A DNA stretch of 64,000 nucleotides from Cryptomeria japonica (taxonomy: Eukaryota > Streptophyta > Pinopsida > Cupressales > Cupressaceae), in assembly GCF_030272615.1 (NCBI RefSeq), contig NC_081412.1:476723657-476787656 (forward strand), read 5' to 3'. How positions within the stretch are numbered: the stretch's first letter is position 1; each line of letters begins with the position of its first letter. Made by a program: the position numbers and the translations under genes. Under the pieces are notes generated by a model, which was given only the letters and a program-made list of their open reading frames with translations, was not told the DNA's origin and made no database searches. Of the stretch, positions 43,216 through 55,030 are shown piece after piece.

Positions 43216-46200
43216 TTACTGAGGAACATGGGTATCAAGACCCATAGAATTAGAATACCACCTGAACTTGTGAGTGCTCATAGGTTTCGTCAAGGTGTCT
43301 GCAACATTTTCCAGAGTGTCTACCTTGTTAAGATAAAAATTTCCATCTTCCACCATGTCACGAACAAAGTGATACTGAACATCAATATGCTTTGATCTGG
43401 CATGGAAAGTAGGATTCTTTGCCAAACATATGGCACTCTGATTGTCACTCCAAATTTCAACCTGCCCTCCATCAAAACCAATATTTGAACTCAAACACCT
43501 AAGCCAGACAACTTCTTTACAAGCATGTGTGGCTGCCATATATTCTGCCTCTGTAGTGGACAAAGCGACTATAGATTGTTGCTTCCTCATCCAACTAATT
43601 GCTCCACCATTCATGACAAAAATATATCCACTGGTGGATCTTCTGCTGTCTATGTCTCCTGCCCAATCAGAATCCACAAAACCACATACACTGAGATTTT
43701 TCTTTGAATCATCATAATGACCATGATAGAACATAGCAAAATCTGAAGTTCCCTTCAGATATCTAAACACCCTCTTTACAACATCCCAATGCGGCCTTCC
43801 TGAATTCGACATAAACCTGCTAAGAACTCCCACTGGTTGGGCAATATCTAGTCTTGTATAGACCATTGCATACATCAAACTGCCAATAACACTTGCATAA
43901 GGTACACTTTTCACATCTTCTATCTCTTTTAGAGATTTTGGATTGTCAAGCATAGACATCTTAGTTCCATGCAAGATGGGAACAACCTGTGATTTACAGT
44001 CAGACATATGAAACATGTCAAGAATATTGGTTATATACTTTCTCTGGCTGAGCCAAAGTTTCCTCTTAGATCTATCCCTTTTGATCTCCATTCCCAGAAT
44101 GTAATTTGCTGCTCCTAAGTCCTTCATTTCAAATTTCATAGATAACTGAGATTTTAAATCTAAGATCATACCTTTTGTATTTCCTATGAACATCATGTCA
44201 TCTACATACAAAGCTATGATAAGAATCCTATCACCTTCAGTTTTGTAGTAAACACAATGATCAACTTTTGATCTCACAAATCCCAAGGACAAAACAAATT
44301 TATCACACTTTTGATACCACATTCTGGGAGACTGTTTCAAACCATACAAAGACTTCTTGAGTTTGCATACCAAATGTTCTTTACCTTTTTCCACAAAGTG
44401 CTCAGGCTGAGACATATAAATTTCTTCTTCAAGATTACCATGAAGAAACGTTGTCTTCACATCCATCTGCTCAATCTACCAATCATATGCTGCTGCAAGT
44501 GACAAGAGAAATCTGATAGATGTCAGCTTAGCCAGAGGAGAAAATATCTCTCCATAGTCAATACCTTCCTTTTGAGAATACCCCTTGCAACCAATCTTGC
44601 TTTGTACTTGTTAATGCTGCCATCTGGACCATACTTCTTTTTGAATACCCACTTGCAGCCTACAGGCTTTTTGCCTTTAGGCAATGGCACCAAATCCCAA
44701 GTTCCATTTTTATTCAATGATGACATTTCATCATTCATGGTTTCCAACCAGGAATCTGAATCAGGCATTTTAATAGCTTCTTCGACAGTCCTAGGCTCAT
44801 CAGTATCTGCAAGTAAAGAATAAGAACAATTAAAATTCAACATAGAGTGATTGTACTTATTAGATGTATACCTATTAGGTTGCCGCCTCTCTTGTAGATC
44901 TTCTCAACTCTGGTGTTGAGGCTTCTTGAGGTTCAATAGGAGGCTCATCATCATGTTCTTCTTCAGAACTACTTGAATTGCTTGAAATCTCCTCATCTTC
45001 AGGTATCTTTGGAGATTCTTCCTTAGCTGGAGGAACTTCAACCTCAACTTATCCTTGCTTTCCTATGTTGTGATCTAGTGACATAGGTTTTAGCTCATGA
45101 AAAATCACACTTCTGCTGTACATAACCTTACCAGTCACTGGATTCCAAAGTTTGTATCCTTTCACACCAACTCCATAACCAATGAAGATACTTTTCATAG
45201 CTTTGTTATCCAACTTAGATCTATTAACATCAAGAACATGAGAATATGCCTCTGCACCAAAAACATGAAGGTGCCTTAAAGAAGGTTTCTTACTAGACCA
45301 TGCTTCCATAGGTGTTTTGTCAACCAATGCTGAAGTAGGAGTACGATTCAACAGATAAAATTCTGTAGCAACTATTTTAGCCCAGAATTTTTGTTCCAGC
45401 CCAGCTCCACTCAACATGCTTCTTGCTTTCTCCATTAAAGACTAATTCAACCTTTCAACAACTCTATTTTGTTGTGGAGTGTAAGGTACAATCTTATGTC
45501 TCTTAATTCCATGATCAACATAGTACTTGTCAAAATATGCACTACAGTATTCACCACCATTGTCTGTTCTTAAACATTTAATCCTTCTCCTAGTCTGATT
45601 TTCAACAAGGTTCTTAAACTCCTTAAAACCGACTGAACACTTCTAATTTACTTTTAAGAAAGTACACAAATGCCCTTCTTGAATAATCATCTACAAAAGA
45701 TACATAGTACTTAGATTTAGACAGAGAAGATGCATCCACTGGACCAAACACATCAGAGTGAACATAATCCAGAATGTTAGAAGATTTATGAGAATTGGAA
45801 TAAAAATGAACACAGTTATGTTTTCCATATATGCAGTATTCGCAGAAACCAAACTCAAAACTATAATCATCCAGACCTTCAACCAGATTCTTATTCTTCA
45901 AAGCTTTTAAACCTTTTTCACCTCTGTGGCCTAACCTATTATGCCAGAGCATTGTTTTCTCAGCAGGAAGTTTAGCTTCCAATGAATTAGCATTATGCAT
46001 CATTACAGTTGTCTTAACTGACTTTTCAGAGGTTACATTACAACATATAGGTTCAAAATTTAACTTATATAGTATACCAATGCGATCACCCTTTGCCAAT
46101 ACAATGGAACCCCTAGTCATCTTACAACCACCATATACAAATGTAACTTGTACTCCAACATCATTAAGTTTACTTACAGAGAGAAGGTTTCTTGCCAGAC

Positions 46201-46775
46201 CTGGTATATGAAGAACTCCATTGATCCCCTTCACTCTACCATCTAGGAATTGAATTTTAGTTCCGCCTCTCCCTACAATCTCCAATGTAGAGTCACTAGC
46301 CAAGTATATCTTTCCACCATCATATGGTTCATACTTCAAGAACCTCTCCTTGTGGGAGGTCATGTGAAAAGATGCACCAGAATCTACTAACCATGTGTCA
46401 TCTGAGGTAGGCACTGCTAGGGCTGCTACAAATGCATCTGCATCACTCTGAGAAGATTCAGTGTCGGAATACTTCTTCTTCTCCTCCTCCTCCTTGCAAT
46501 CCTTTCGGATATGCCCTTTCTACCCACAGTTCCAGCACTTCACCTTTGACTTCTTGCCTGGAGATTTCGATCTCTCTTGAGACTTGGACTTGGACTTCTT
46601 TCTTTTCTTCTTGTCTTTTTCCTTCGGTATGCTTGAAATAGAGAGTGCATCTTTTGTTGTCTTAGAAGAATTCTTTCTCATTTCTTCTGAAAAAAAGAGT
46701 ATTAACCACAATATCCATCTTGAACTGGATCGTAGTACTATCGATAGCCATCACTAAGTGATCCCAAGAGTCAGG
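43216..46775 (-). pseudogene. gag-pol: Ty1/copia gag-pol (minus), interrupted by the Tat element
   Basis: From right to left: end of gag (DSWDHLVMAIDSTT), zinc knuckle CWNCG with a stop before KGHIRKDC, and protease DTWLVDSGASFHMTSHK (46400). Then pre-integrase MLWHNRLGHRGEKGL, integrase FVDDYSRRAFVYFLK, PYTPQQN, and frameshifts near 45620, 45040 and 44540. RT has KWVFKKKYGPDGSINKYKAR, MDVKTTFLHGNLEEEIY and the catalytic ALYVDDMMFIG. RNase H has GFVDSDWAGDIDSRR and SDNQSAICLAKNPTFHARSK. The last 416 codons (44466-43216) are intact. Wording is Tork/Tnt1-like. The 5' half of gag and the 5' LTR lie beyond the Tat insertion. Confidence 0.93.
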
Positions 46776-48208
46776 TGTAGACGTATAAAAATGACCATAT
46801 TCCTAAATGAATATTTTATGTTCATTTCTCTATTTAATTAAATCCAATTTAATTAAATTACCCACATTCCTCTATTTAATTAAGTAAATTACTCAATTTA
46901 TTTAAATTAAATTCACTATACCCATTTAATGAATAAATCATTTTATTCAATTAAATTCCCCCTATCCACTTTTAATTAAATTCAAATTTAATTAAATAGT
47001 TATCCTAAATTAAATAAATCTAATTTATTTAATTACAACCAAATTGAATGAAATTCATTAAATTCAATTAAATCCTATTATCCCTCCATCCACTTGCATT
47101 TTCCTACATCTCCCACTTGCCTTCCTAAACCTATTTCTAATTTCTTCTAGACTCTTCTAATTAGCCTAACCCATCTTCTAAAATTTGTCACATCCCTAAG
47201 CAAAGGGAGGTCACTTCTCAAAAACCTCAAAGTATTTGATAACCATTAAAGGCTTCAAGTCTTCAACCACTTAATTCCCCAAAGTCTTCATAACCATTAA
47301 TGGTTAACTCAAACCCTCTTACATGGTTAAAGAATTTCTTTTAACTCAACCTTCATCCAACTCAAGGGTCTCATCAAGTCTTTAATGCTTTGACCATGAT
47401 TATCTCTTAATCATTTGCACAAGAATTTATCCCTGGATTAACTCTTAATCTAATGGGTAATCTTCACTTAGGCTTGACCCTTACCCTCTAGATAACCATA
47501 AGGTCTTCTAAGGCATTTAATGCCTCCAACCCCTTCTCTCAACCCAACCCTATGTTGACACTTGTCACCATTTCATTGGTGCAAATTGCAAACATGGATC
47601 CCCAACTTTCAAACTCAACCCTTGATCAACTCTTTCAATCTTGACCATCCATTGCCCTGTTTTTGCTATAAATAGAGCTCTCATTCCTCCATTTTGAAGG
47701 AGATCACACAAGTTTGTAGTATCATACTTATGCTCAAAAACATTCAAGCTTTTATTTCATATATGCTCATCATTTTAGCCTCCCTTTTCAATAGGAATTA
47801 ATCTAAATATGCATGTTTAGAGTATGTTCCTTATCATTTAGCTTAAATCATGAACTAATATAGTATGCTAGGATAGTTTGTTTACTAACCTTGTCATCTT
47901 ATAGTTAGTTTATTGCATTTCTAGAATCATGTATAGCTTAGGATGCATCTCATATTAAAACCAACAAAAAGCATCCCTCGTTCTTGCATTTGCCATCCCT
48001 AAACCATTTTGCTCAGTGATCTGAGAGCAAAAACATTGGTTTGAGGGACCGTGTAAGATAGAGAACCATGGGACCCACCTTGGGAAGCTGAATGATATTT
48101 CATTACTCTATAGCTTGCACCAAGAATTCCTGTGTGTGTGTGAGCAAGGCTCCCTAGAGCTCCATTTTTCGCATTTTGAGTTCTATCGACCCGCTTTTCC
48201 CGCATACA
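46776..48208 (+). mobile_element. 5' LTR of the Tat-like element
   Basis: Starts TGTAGACGTATAAAA and ends GCATACA before the PBS (1,433 bp). The first 300 bp are a run of TTTAATTAAAT-type words. A TATA box lies at 47667. The 3' LTR copy begins at 63864 and is cut by the window end. Confidence 0.92.
47667..47674 (+). promoter_or_regulatory. TATA box of the Tat LTR
   Basis: TATAAATA in a GC-richer context (TTTTGCTATAAATAGAGCTC), about 540 bp before the LTR end. It is the only strong TATA box in the LTR outside the AT-rich 5' part. Confidence 0.7.
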
Positions 48209-48212
48209 TTTC

Positions 48213-48230
48213 TGGTGCCCACCGTGGGGC
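48213..48230 (+). other. Primer binding site of the Tat-like element
   Basis: TGGTGCCCACCGTGGGGC four bases after the LTR end. The variant TGGCGCCCACCGTGGGGC is common in plant Tat-type elements. Confidence 0.8.
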
Positions 48231-48297
48231 TAGACCCCATATATCAAATCAGTTTTTGAATTTAACCACTTTTGTAGGTCTGCAGGAAATAGGAATC

Positions 48298-48555
48298 AGC
48301 GCGTGGGAAACATTCCCTGGCGCATCCAGTTAACAGTCTAGCGCATCCCGCTTACTGTTTAGCGCGTGGGGTCTATACTCTAGCGCGTGAAGTCCTTTCT
48401 TTAGCGCATGACTTCCACTAATCTTTTCTTGTAGGTATCAACGCGAGAGAAAAATAGAGTAGCACGTCAGAAAAATAGCTTAGCGCATTTGGGGCACATA
48501 ATAATGCATAGACATTATTTCTTAGCGCATCTGTGCAATAGTTTAGTGCATAGAG
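48298..48555 (+). repeat. TAGCGCRT array 1, exact 21-bp period
   Basis: The core GCGC (or one-base variants) starts at 48299, 48320, 48341, 48362, 48383 and 48404, then after a 37-bp step at 48441, 48462, 48483, 48504, 48525 and 48546. All other steps are 21 bp. Consensus TTTAGCGCATG or TTAGCGCGTG; the remaining bases vary freely. Variants such as GTGC and GCAC look like CpG decay. There is no ORF. Confidence 0.93.
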
Positions 48556-48612
48556 TTGGCAGAGGCAAAAATTTATGACAGAGTCAAAAATTAGGCTTGT
48601 GGGAGGCAAAAC

Positions 48613-48820
48613 ATATATGAAATATAACATTTAAGTATAAGTGACATTTCCTCTTCTCTTTTCTCTTTCTTATACTTTAAGTTATATTCCATATATATTG
48701 TCAGGATGTTTGAGAGGGGTTTCAGACCTCTAGGAGTTATAATGCAAAATCTAGTTTTTGGAAGATCCTCCAAATTTCAGACTTAGTCAAATTTTAGGGC
48801 ATTTCAGGATCAGGATTGTA
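48613..48820 (+). repeat. Conserved leader block with inverted repeat, second copy
   Basis: Arms at 48613-48641 and 48669-48698, same as 1999-2085, followed by the same ATTGTCAGGATGTTTGAGAG text and a shared TTTCAGGATCAGGAT end. It lies directly after array 1, just as the other copy lies after the GGCGGACTTT array. Confidence 0.85.
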
Positions 48821-48970
48821 AAAATTGTAACCAAGATTATAATTTAGGCTTGTGAAGCCCACCATGATGATTTTATTTTTTTTTGCTAACTGACTGTGTG
48901 CAGGTTCTAACATTTTTATGCAGGAACAAAAGGAATTAGTCTAGTTTTCTTTGCTTTCTTTCAAAGTTAG

Positions 48971-49500
48971 TAAAAAGAACTCACCTGTTTTTTTTTTTTG
49001 CAAAAGCTTAAAATAAACCTCATCATTTCATTTGGATGCATAAAATGAACTTCATGCCTTCCTTTTTGGTGTTTTGAAAGAAACTTCATCTTTCTTTATT
49101 ACATGGTGAAAAGAACAACAAAGCAAACATTTCATTCCTGCAAGTTAGGAAAAACACTTCATTTTTGGAAGCTCTAAAAAGAACCAACAATCTTTACTTT
49201 GGCAAAATTTTTAAAAAGAACCTCACCATCCTTTGGTTTTTAAAAGGATTCACTTCATTTTGCAAAGTAAAAAAACCTCATCTTCATTTTGTACAAGGCA
49301 AAGAGGGAAAGTTTTCCCCTATCAACTTTAATTTTGTTGACCAAACATCATGATTTACTTTGTTGACCAGACTTATTTTTCAAAGGTTTTTGAAAATACA
49401 CACTTTGCTATGAAGGGTTAAAAAGAACATCATGCTTTTTGGAGCAACATCTCCAAATAGAAGTTAGCAAATCATTGTCTTGAAGGCTAAAAAGAACAAC
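48971..49500 (+). repeat. Array of TAAAAAGAAC core with loose spacing
   Basis: TAAAAAGAAC or near variants at 48971, 49009, 49041, 49107, 49175, 49212, 49419 and 49488, often followed by CTCATC, TTCATC or ATCATG. Spacing is about 26-41 bp in the denser half. Non-coding. Confidence 0.6.
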
Positions 49501-50380
49501 TTGATTGCCTTGTCTCGAAAGTGAAAGGAATATGCTTTCCCCTAAACTGGGTGATCAAAAATCCAGACCACTCTTAAAACTTTTTGTATTTTAAGCATAA
49601 AACCTTTAGCAGGCCTGCCTTCCTGAGGAGTTGAAATCAACTCTTAAAGCCATTTATGGCCAGTGTGAAGGGAACGACCTAAGTGGGGACCAACTTTGAT
49701 GCCAAGAATTCTAACCCACTATAATCAAATGTGGAAAGTGACGAAAGTCCTTTTCAACAGTTGCGCGCAACGATTAGCCTTCCCCCAGTATCCTCGAGAT
49801 ACGTAAAGCCTTTGTTCTAAAGGTTGGGAAGCCTCCTGAGGGATTTTATCACTGACGGCTGAACGAGAAGCCTGATTACGAACCATAGAATTAGAAACTT
49901 TGAACCGAGTCAGTAACCAGACATTTATAACATCATAGTGCAAGGGTGGGGAAGAATCCGCCCCCAAGATTACTCACCATATATCTCCCAAGATAACTAC
50001 TCAACTGTGACGCGATTCACTTTGGGTTAATTTCTGGCAAAAGGCAAAAAAACGGGCACCCTCTAGGGGGTGACACGGCTGTTTGAGCTGATGGAGTATC
50101 GAGACTAGTGGGCTATAATGTTATTTATGACCTTTGACTAAAGAGTCTTTCTGAAGTGTATTATTCGTATCCAAACCTGTTAAAACATTGGGGATTTGAA
50201 CACATCCTCACAGAACATACACTTTTTGTTAGATTAGGCAAAATGGTTGTACTTTTTGTGTCGTGCTTGCATTTACTACTTCAGAAAATCATCCATCAAA
50301 CTTGAAAAATTCACAACAAAAATTCAAAATTTACAAAAAATCAACCAAAAGAAAAATCAGGGCAGTTTGGCACATAAAAG
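49501..50380 (+). other. Tat leader, non-coding
   Basis: No ORF with a domain on either strand. The balanced-composition segment 49560-50200 has no repeat that I can see. Confidence 0.4.
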
Positions 50381-50387
50381 CAACTTC

Positions 50388-50745
50388 TTAGCGTGTAAGG
50401 TACTTTTGTTAGCGCATGCAACCATCAATTTAGCGCATCGGTTCCAAACAGTAGCGTTTCATCCCAAAGCAAAACAGTGTGGAAACATTTAGCGCATCAG
50501 AGAAACAGTCTAACGCGTGGAAGCAACAACTTAGCGCGTGGAAACTAAACATTAGTGCATAAAGTTCAAAAGTTAGCGCGTTACAGGCCCAGGCTAGCGC
50601 ATAGCTTTTTCAAAACAGATAGAAAACAATTTTTGAAAAGTCAAAACTTTAGCGCGTGTCTAGGGGCAGCCTAGCGCGTGCGGTCATTATTTTAACGCGT
50701 GGAGTAATTTTTGTAGCGCATGTAGTCTCTGTTTTAGCACGTGAT
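50388..50745 (+). repeat. TAGCGCRT array 2, 21-bp period
   Basis: Cores start at 50391, 50412, 50433, 50454, then 50492, 50513, 50534, 50555, 50576, 50597, then 50652, 50674, 50695, 50716 and 50737. Steps are 21 bp except one of 38, one of 55 and one of 22. Same consensus and orientation as array 1. Confidence 0.93.
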
Positions 50746-51142
50746 CCAAAACATAAAAACAGAGGGAAAAACCATGAGGAATTTAAAAAATTTTGAAAAC
50801 ATTTTCAAAATCCTCTCATTATCAACAATATTTTTCATCAAAACAGAGTAGCGAAAACAAACCGTTAAGACTATTTCTTGAGATAAATTTGTGTCAAAAC
50901 AAACATTGTAAAAATCCTAAACAAATCGCACGATAAAACATGTCTATCTTATCATAATCCAGAAACCTCATCATCAGTATCAGCAGAATCCTTTACCATC
51001 TTACAGATTTCATCTCAAAAACACTTGTTTAAAATTTTCAAATTGTCAAATCAAGTCTCCATATCGGGAGGCTTTTATCCATATCATTTGACACACTTTG
51101 TCGTGAAGGGGCATCTAAACCTTCATTTTGATAGAGTAAGAT

Positions 51143-51595
51143 TTGAAATTTTCCAAACAAGATCAACTAAATCCAAACAAATCAAAGGAAACCATTGATC
51201 CCTCATGCATGACTAATTCCCATATTCTGAGAAGAAAGAACCTTTATCATAACATCACGTTGAAGAAACAACAACCTAGTTTTTCCAAGTTCATCAAGAG
51301 AAACAAGTTTTTATACATCAATTGTCAACTCTTCAAATCTCATCGGGTATTCCTTCATCACGTCAAACATTATATCCAAAACAAATCCAACAAATTTGAC
51401 AAAGAACCCTTGAAGACAAGAGCCTACTGTCAAAAGTCTGCTTTTAATCAAATCATAAACCGCGGAGGAAAAATCAATCCAGCATTCTTTCCCGATGAGT
51501 GTATCACTTATAACACATCTCAACCAGAACCACCCACCCCCGAGCAACACATTGAAGAGGATTTTGTTCCCTTTGTCACAGAAAGTTTCTACTAA
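51143..51595 (+). CDS. Small ORF upstream of gag (Ogre-like ORF1 position)
   Basis: 150 intact codons, basic (Lys/Asn rich) in the first two thirds and acidic at the end (PTPEQHIEEDFVPFVTESF). It stops one base before the gag ATG at 51597. Ogre-type Tat elements carry an ORF at this position. No known domain is visible. It is notable that this ORF is free of nonsense codons while gag-pol next to it has 18. Confidence 0.5.
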   Translation: MKFSKQDQLNPNKSKETIDPSCMTNSHILRRKNLYHNITLKKQQPSFSKFIKRNKFLYINCQLFKSHRVFLHHVKHYIQNKSNKFDKEPLKTRAYCQKSAFNQIINRGGKINPAFFPDECITYNTSQPEPPTPEQHIEEDFVPFVTESFY

Positions 51596-51596
51596 A

Positions 51597-53600
51597 ATGC
51601 ATGTTACTCGCTCTCAAAGAAACCAACAAAGCGAGACACACGCAGAGTCTAGTATGAATCGAAGATTGTCAAATCCTTTTGAAGTTCCACACTTAGAAGA
51701 AACTGAAATTTCTGAAGCGCTTCTTCAGGAATGTCAGGAAAACCCTTCATTCCAAAAACTTGTAGAAAGGCTTATGGAAACTGACAAAGAAAAGCATCTA
51801 CTCATGCTCACAAGTAAAGGCGTTAAACTTCCCGAAGATTTAGACACAAACATCTTTGGAACCAGATCTCGACAATATGCATATCAAAAACAACAAAGAG
51901 AAGAAGAAACTCGTAACTTTGAACAACACATACTTGAGCAACACATTCCAGAACAACGCATACTAGAAATGCGTATACCTGAGCTAGAAACACCAGAGCA
52001 AAATATACCGTTTACCACACCTTTTCAGCTGAGAACTAATACAAGGGAAGAACTCTTCCCTCGACAAGACAATATACCTTTGGCTGCTCTCACTCAACAA
52101 ATGCAAATGTTACAACGACAAATGCAGGATATGCAACAAGGAACAACAGTGCGGTACTCTTTAAACGAAATCTGTTCTTATCCATTTGACAGAAGATTGA
52201 ACATGGTGCCTTTTCCTCCAAACTCAGACGTTCCCAAATTTGATAAATATGATGGGAAAAGCGATCCCCAAGATCATGTTCGAGAATTTTGCACAATGAG
52301 TCTTGAATTTGCTCATGATGACACCTATCTGATGAGGTTATTCCCAAGAAGCCTGGGAGGGCAAACAATGAAATGGTTATCCAAAATTACACCACCTGTC
52401 AGATCATTTGATGAATTGGTTAACAAATTTATAACCCAATATTCCTATAACATCCAACACGCCATAACCATGCTAGATGTTTGTAATACCAAACAAAAGA
52501 ACAACGAAACATTCATGATGTTCCTTCAACGCTGGTGATGTATGGTATCCAGATATCCTCGAGATATTCCCGAAAAGGAGAAAATGGAAATCTTCATCGA
52601 TAACTTGAATGGTGAAATGAGTTACAGACTAAAACTTCAATGCATACCCTCTTTCGCTAAATTGATTGAAAATGGCATTCAAGTAGAAGAAGCATGTGTC
52701 AAAAAGGGAACGCTCAAATTCTACAAGGAAGGAACAAACTCATCAAACTACAATAACTAGAACAACAACAACTTAGACAAATCTCGATTTTGGACTCGAA
52801 ACAAAAACGAAGGGAACAATGAATCATATGATCCCAAATCTAAGCAACCAGTGCTTGCATTATCCGGAAATCCTCAAAACATGAAAAATCCTAAAAATGC
52901 TAATCCAAATGCTAACACATATGCACCAAACACCGATCAAGGACAACTCAACACAAACAACACCAATGATACTCAAAGCAAAAACATGAATCCAAGACCT
53001 AACAACAATTCACGCAACAATACAAACAATTTCCAAAAGCGTATCTTTACACCACTGGGGCAATCACTAGAATCAACATTCAGAGAACTTTTGGCACACA
53101 AGATTCTTTCTTTGCCTCTAATCAGCAACTATGAACCCCAAATCAAACCACCTTGGTGGAATGATTCACACTATTGTGATTACCATCGTAACAAGGGTCA
53201 TCAGACGAACGATTGCATGAGGTTAAAACACGTGGTGCAAGATATGATTGATCGAGGTGACTTAATAGTAGATGGTCTCAAAAGAAATGGTGATCATGGA
53301 GCCTTTAAAAATCCTCTTCCAAATTATAACAAAGATGGAGCTTCAACCTCGAACGATACCCGCAGAGCTCGTATCAACCATATCTACAACAACACCATAA
53401 ATCACATATCAGCTGAAGATCATCAAGTAAATGTCATCACCATCCAAGATCGGCGTGATCATGAATCTATCAATGTAACAACCCGAACTCAGAAATATGT
53501 CTTAAAAGGACATACGTCACCTACAACTACCACACCAAAAATCCAATATGACTTGGTTAGCCAACTACACAAAACTCCAGCTTAGATATCTATACTGGAA
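51597..53600 (+). pseudogene. gag: Tat-like gag
   Basis: Starts MHVTRSQRNQQSETHAES, then a Gln/Glu-rich repeat (QHILEQHIPEQRILEMRIPE) and a Met/Gln coiled coil. The capsid domain follows: VPKFDKYDGKSDPQDHVREF, LFPRSLGGQTMKWLSKI and FDELVNKFITQYSYN. An Asn-rich linker leads to the Tat-type zinc motif YCDYHRNKGHQTNDCMRLK (53170-53225). In-frame stops are TGA 52536, TAG 52758 and TAG 53583. The frame is otherwise unbroken and runs into protease. Confidence 0.92.
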
Positions 53601-54400
53601 TTGCTGAAACTATCACCGAAGCACAAAGACATCTTGGAACAAGCACTATTGGAAACTAATGTACCTCAAAATCTGGATACAGACAGATTTCAAACCATGG
53701 TCGCCCATATGACTGGACCTCATAACCTCACCTTCTCAGAACATGACGATGCTTCCTTAAACCATCCGCATAACACTCCTCTCCATATCGAAGTCATTGT
53801 TTGCAAACACCGAATAAAAAGAGTCTTAATAGATGGAGGAGCCAGACTTAATATATGTACTTTAAAGCTTATCCGTGCATTAGGCTTCTCAGAAGAGTCT
53901 ATTGATCCCTGCAAGAAGATTACCATAAAGGCATATGATGATGAGGAAAGGTCCTCTAAAGGAACTGTGATATTACCCATTCAAGTAGGACGAGTGCAAA
54001 AAGATACTATGTGTCAGGTCTTAGACATAGATCTTACCTACAATATTTTGTTAGGGTGACCCTGGATACATGAAATGCAAGCAGTACCTTCTACGTATCA
54101 CCAGTGTGTCAAATTTCCTTATGACGGACAAGAAGTCTCCATATCTGCTGATCACAATCCATTTCAACATTGCAACGCAATGGGGGCTGCCCAAGACAGT
54201 TTGGTTCCTCATAATAGAGAGAAACAATGATCTTTAGCATTAGATCTACAAACAACAAAGTCCAACTCCTTATTTGGAGACTTCAAACAGAAAATGCAAA
54301 TCAAAGACCAAGGTATGGGAGAATACTCTTTGAAGCCCTTATGTTTGGCCGAATAGCCAACATCACCTAGATCTAATGGATTTCCTACTACATCAACGCA
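53601..54400 (+). pseudogene. pro: Tat-like aspartic protease
   Basis: Contains HIEVIVCKHRIKRVLIDGGA (D-G-G-A active site, as often in Tat) and CTLKLIRALG. Then VLDIDLTYNILLG is followed by a TGA at 54057 where an Arg is expected before PWIHEM. Further stops are TGA 54228 and TAG 54354. Same frame as gag. Confidence 0.85.
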
Positions 54401-54409
54401 TCTGGTCAC

Positions 54410-55030
54410 TCAGCCCATCACCAAATTTGATGGTACCTTCATCCAATTGGGCACTCTAGCACATGAATCAGAAGACAAGGATGTTCTTAGCTGGTTATAC
54501 AAAGATGAGAAAGAAGATAATAGAGCAGCTGCTCTGGACATTGTTCTACCTACACACCTATATGGAAAAGGATACTTAATCATGCAACAAATGGGATATG
54601 ACGGTAAAGGACCTATTGGGAAATGCAAAGAAGGAGTCACTGAACCTATAGATCTTCCTTCACAGCCCAATGGAAACAAAGTAGGATTGGGTTGTGAGCT
54701 CACTTTCCTATTAAAAAGGCCACCCCACCTAAATACAAAACCTCAATGGAAAGTAAAGATGAAGTACAAAGAAGAATCCTAGCAGGAAGCACTCTATGAA
54801 TCAGCAGAAACAATCCACAAGGCACGGGAACGTCAAGATTAGAAGTTACATCAGGGAAAGCTTCTAAGCCACAAGAAGGCCATATCTGCAGCAGTAGCTC
54901 ATATTCCAACAACAATATCTCAAGAACAAATCATATCATCTCCAGATACCATTATTCCTCCCCGAGGAAGCATAGTATATGAACAAATACAGAAAGTAGA
55001 AGACGGATCTGACACAGAATCAACAAAAAC
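54410..55030 (+). pseudogene. G-patch-like domain between protease and RT
   Basis: After an acidic stretch (HESEDKDVLSWLYKDEKED) comes KGYLIMQQMGYDGKGPIGK, then CKEGVTEPIDLP and KVGLGCE. The glycine spacing and the GK pair match a G-patch, an RNA-binding module. Betaretroviral proteases carry a G-patch at their C-terminus, and plant gypsy polyproteins can have one at this place. Stops at TAG 54780 and TAG 54840. A role in RNA binding during reverse transcription is inferred from the family. Confidence 0.75.

Noticed and set aside
48298-50745. CRISPR-like array (regular short repeats with variable spacers)
   Set aside because: Cores are only about 8-10 bp, the step is 21 bp, there are no cas genes and the host is a plant. 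It is a transposon leader repeat, not CRISPR.
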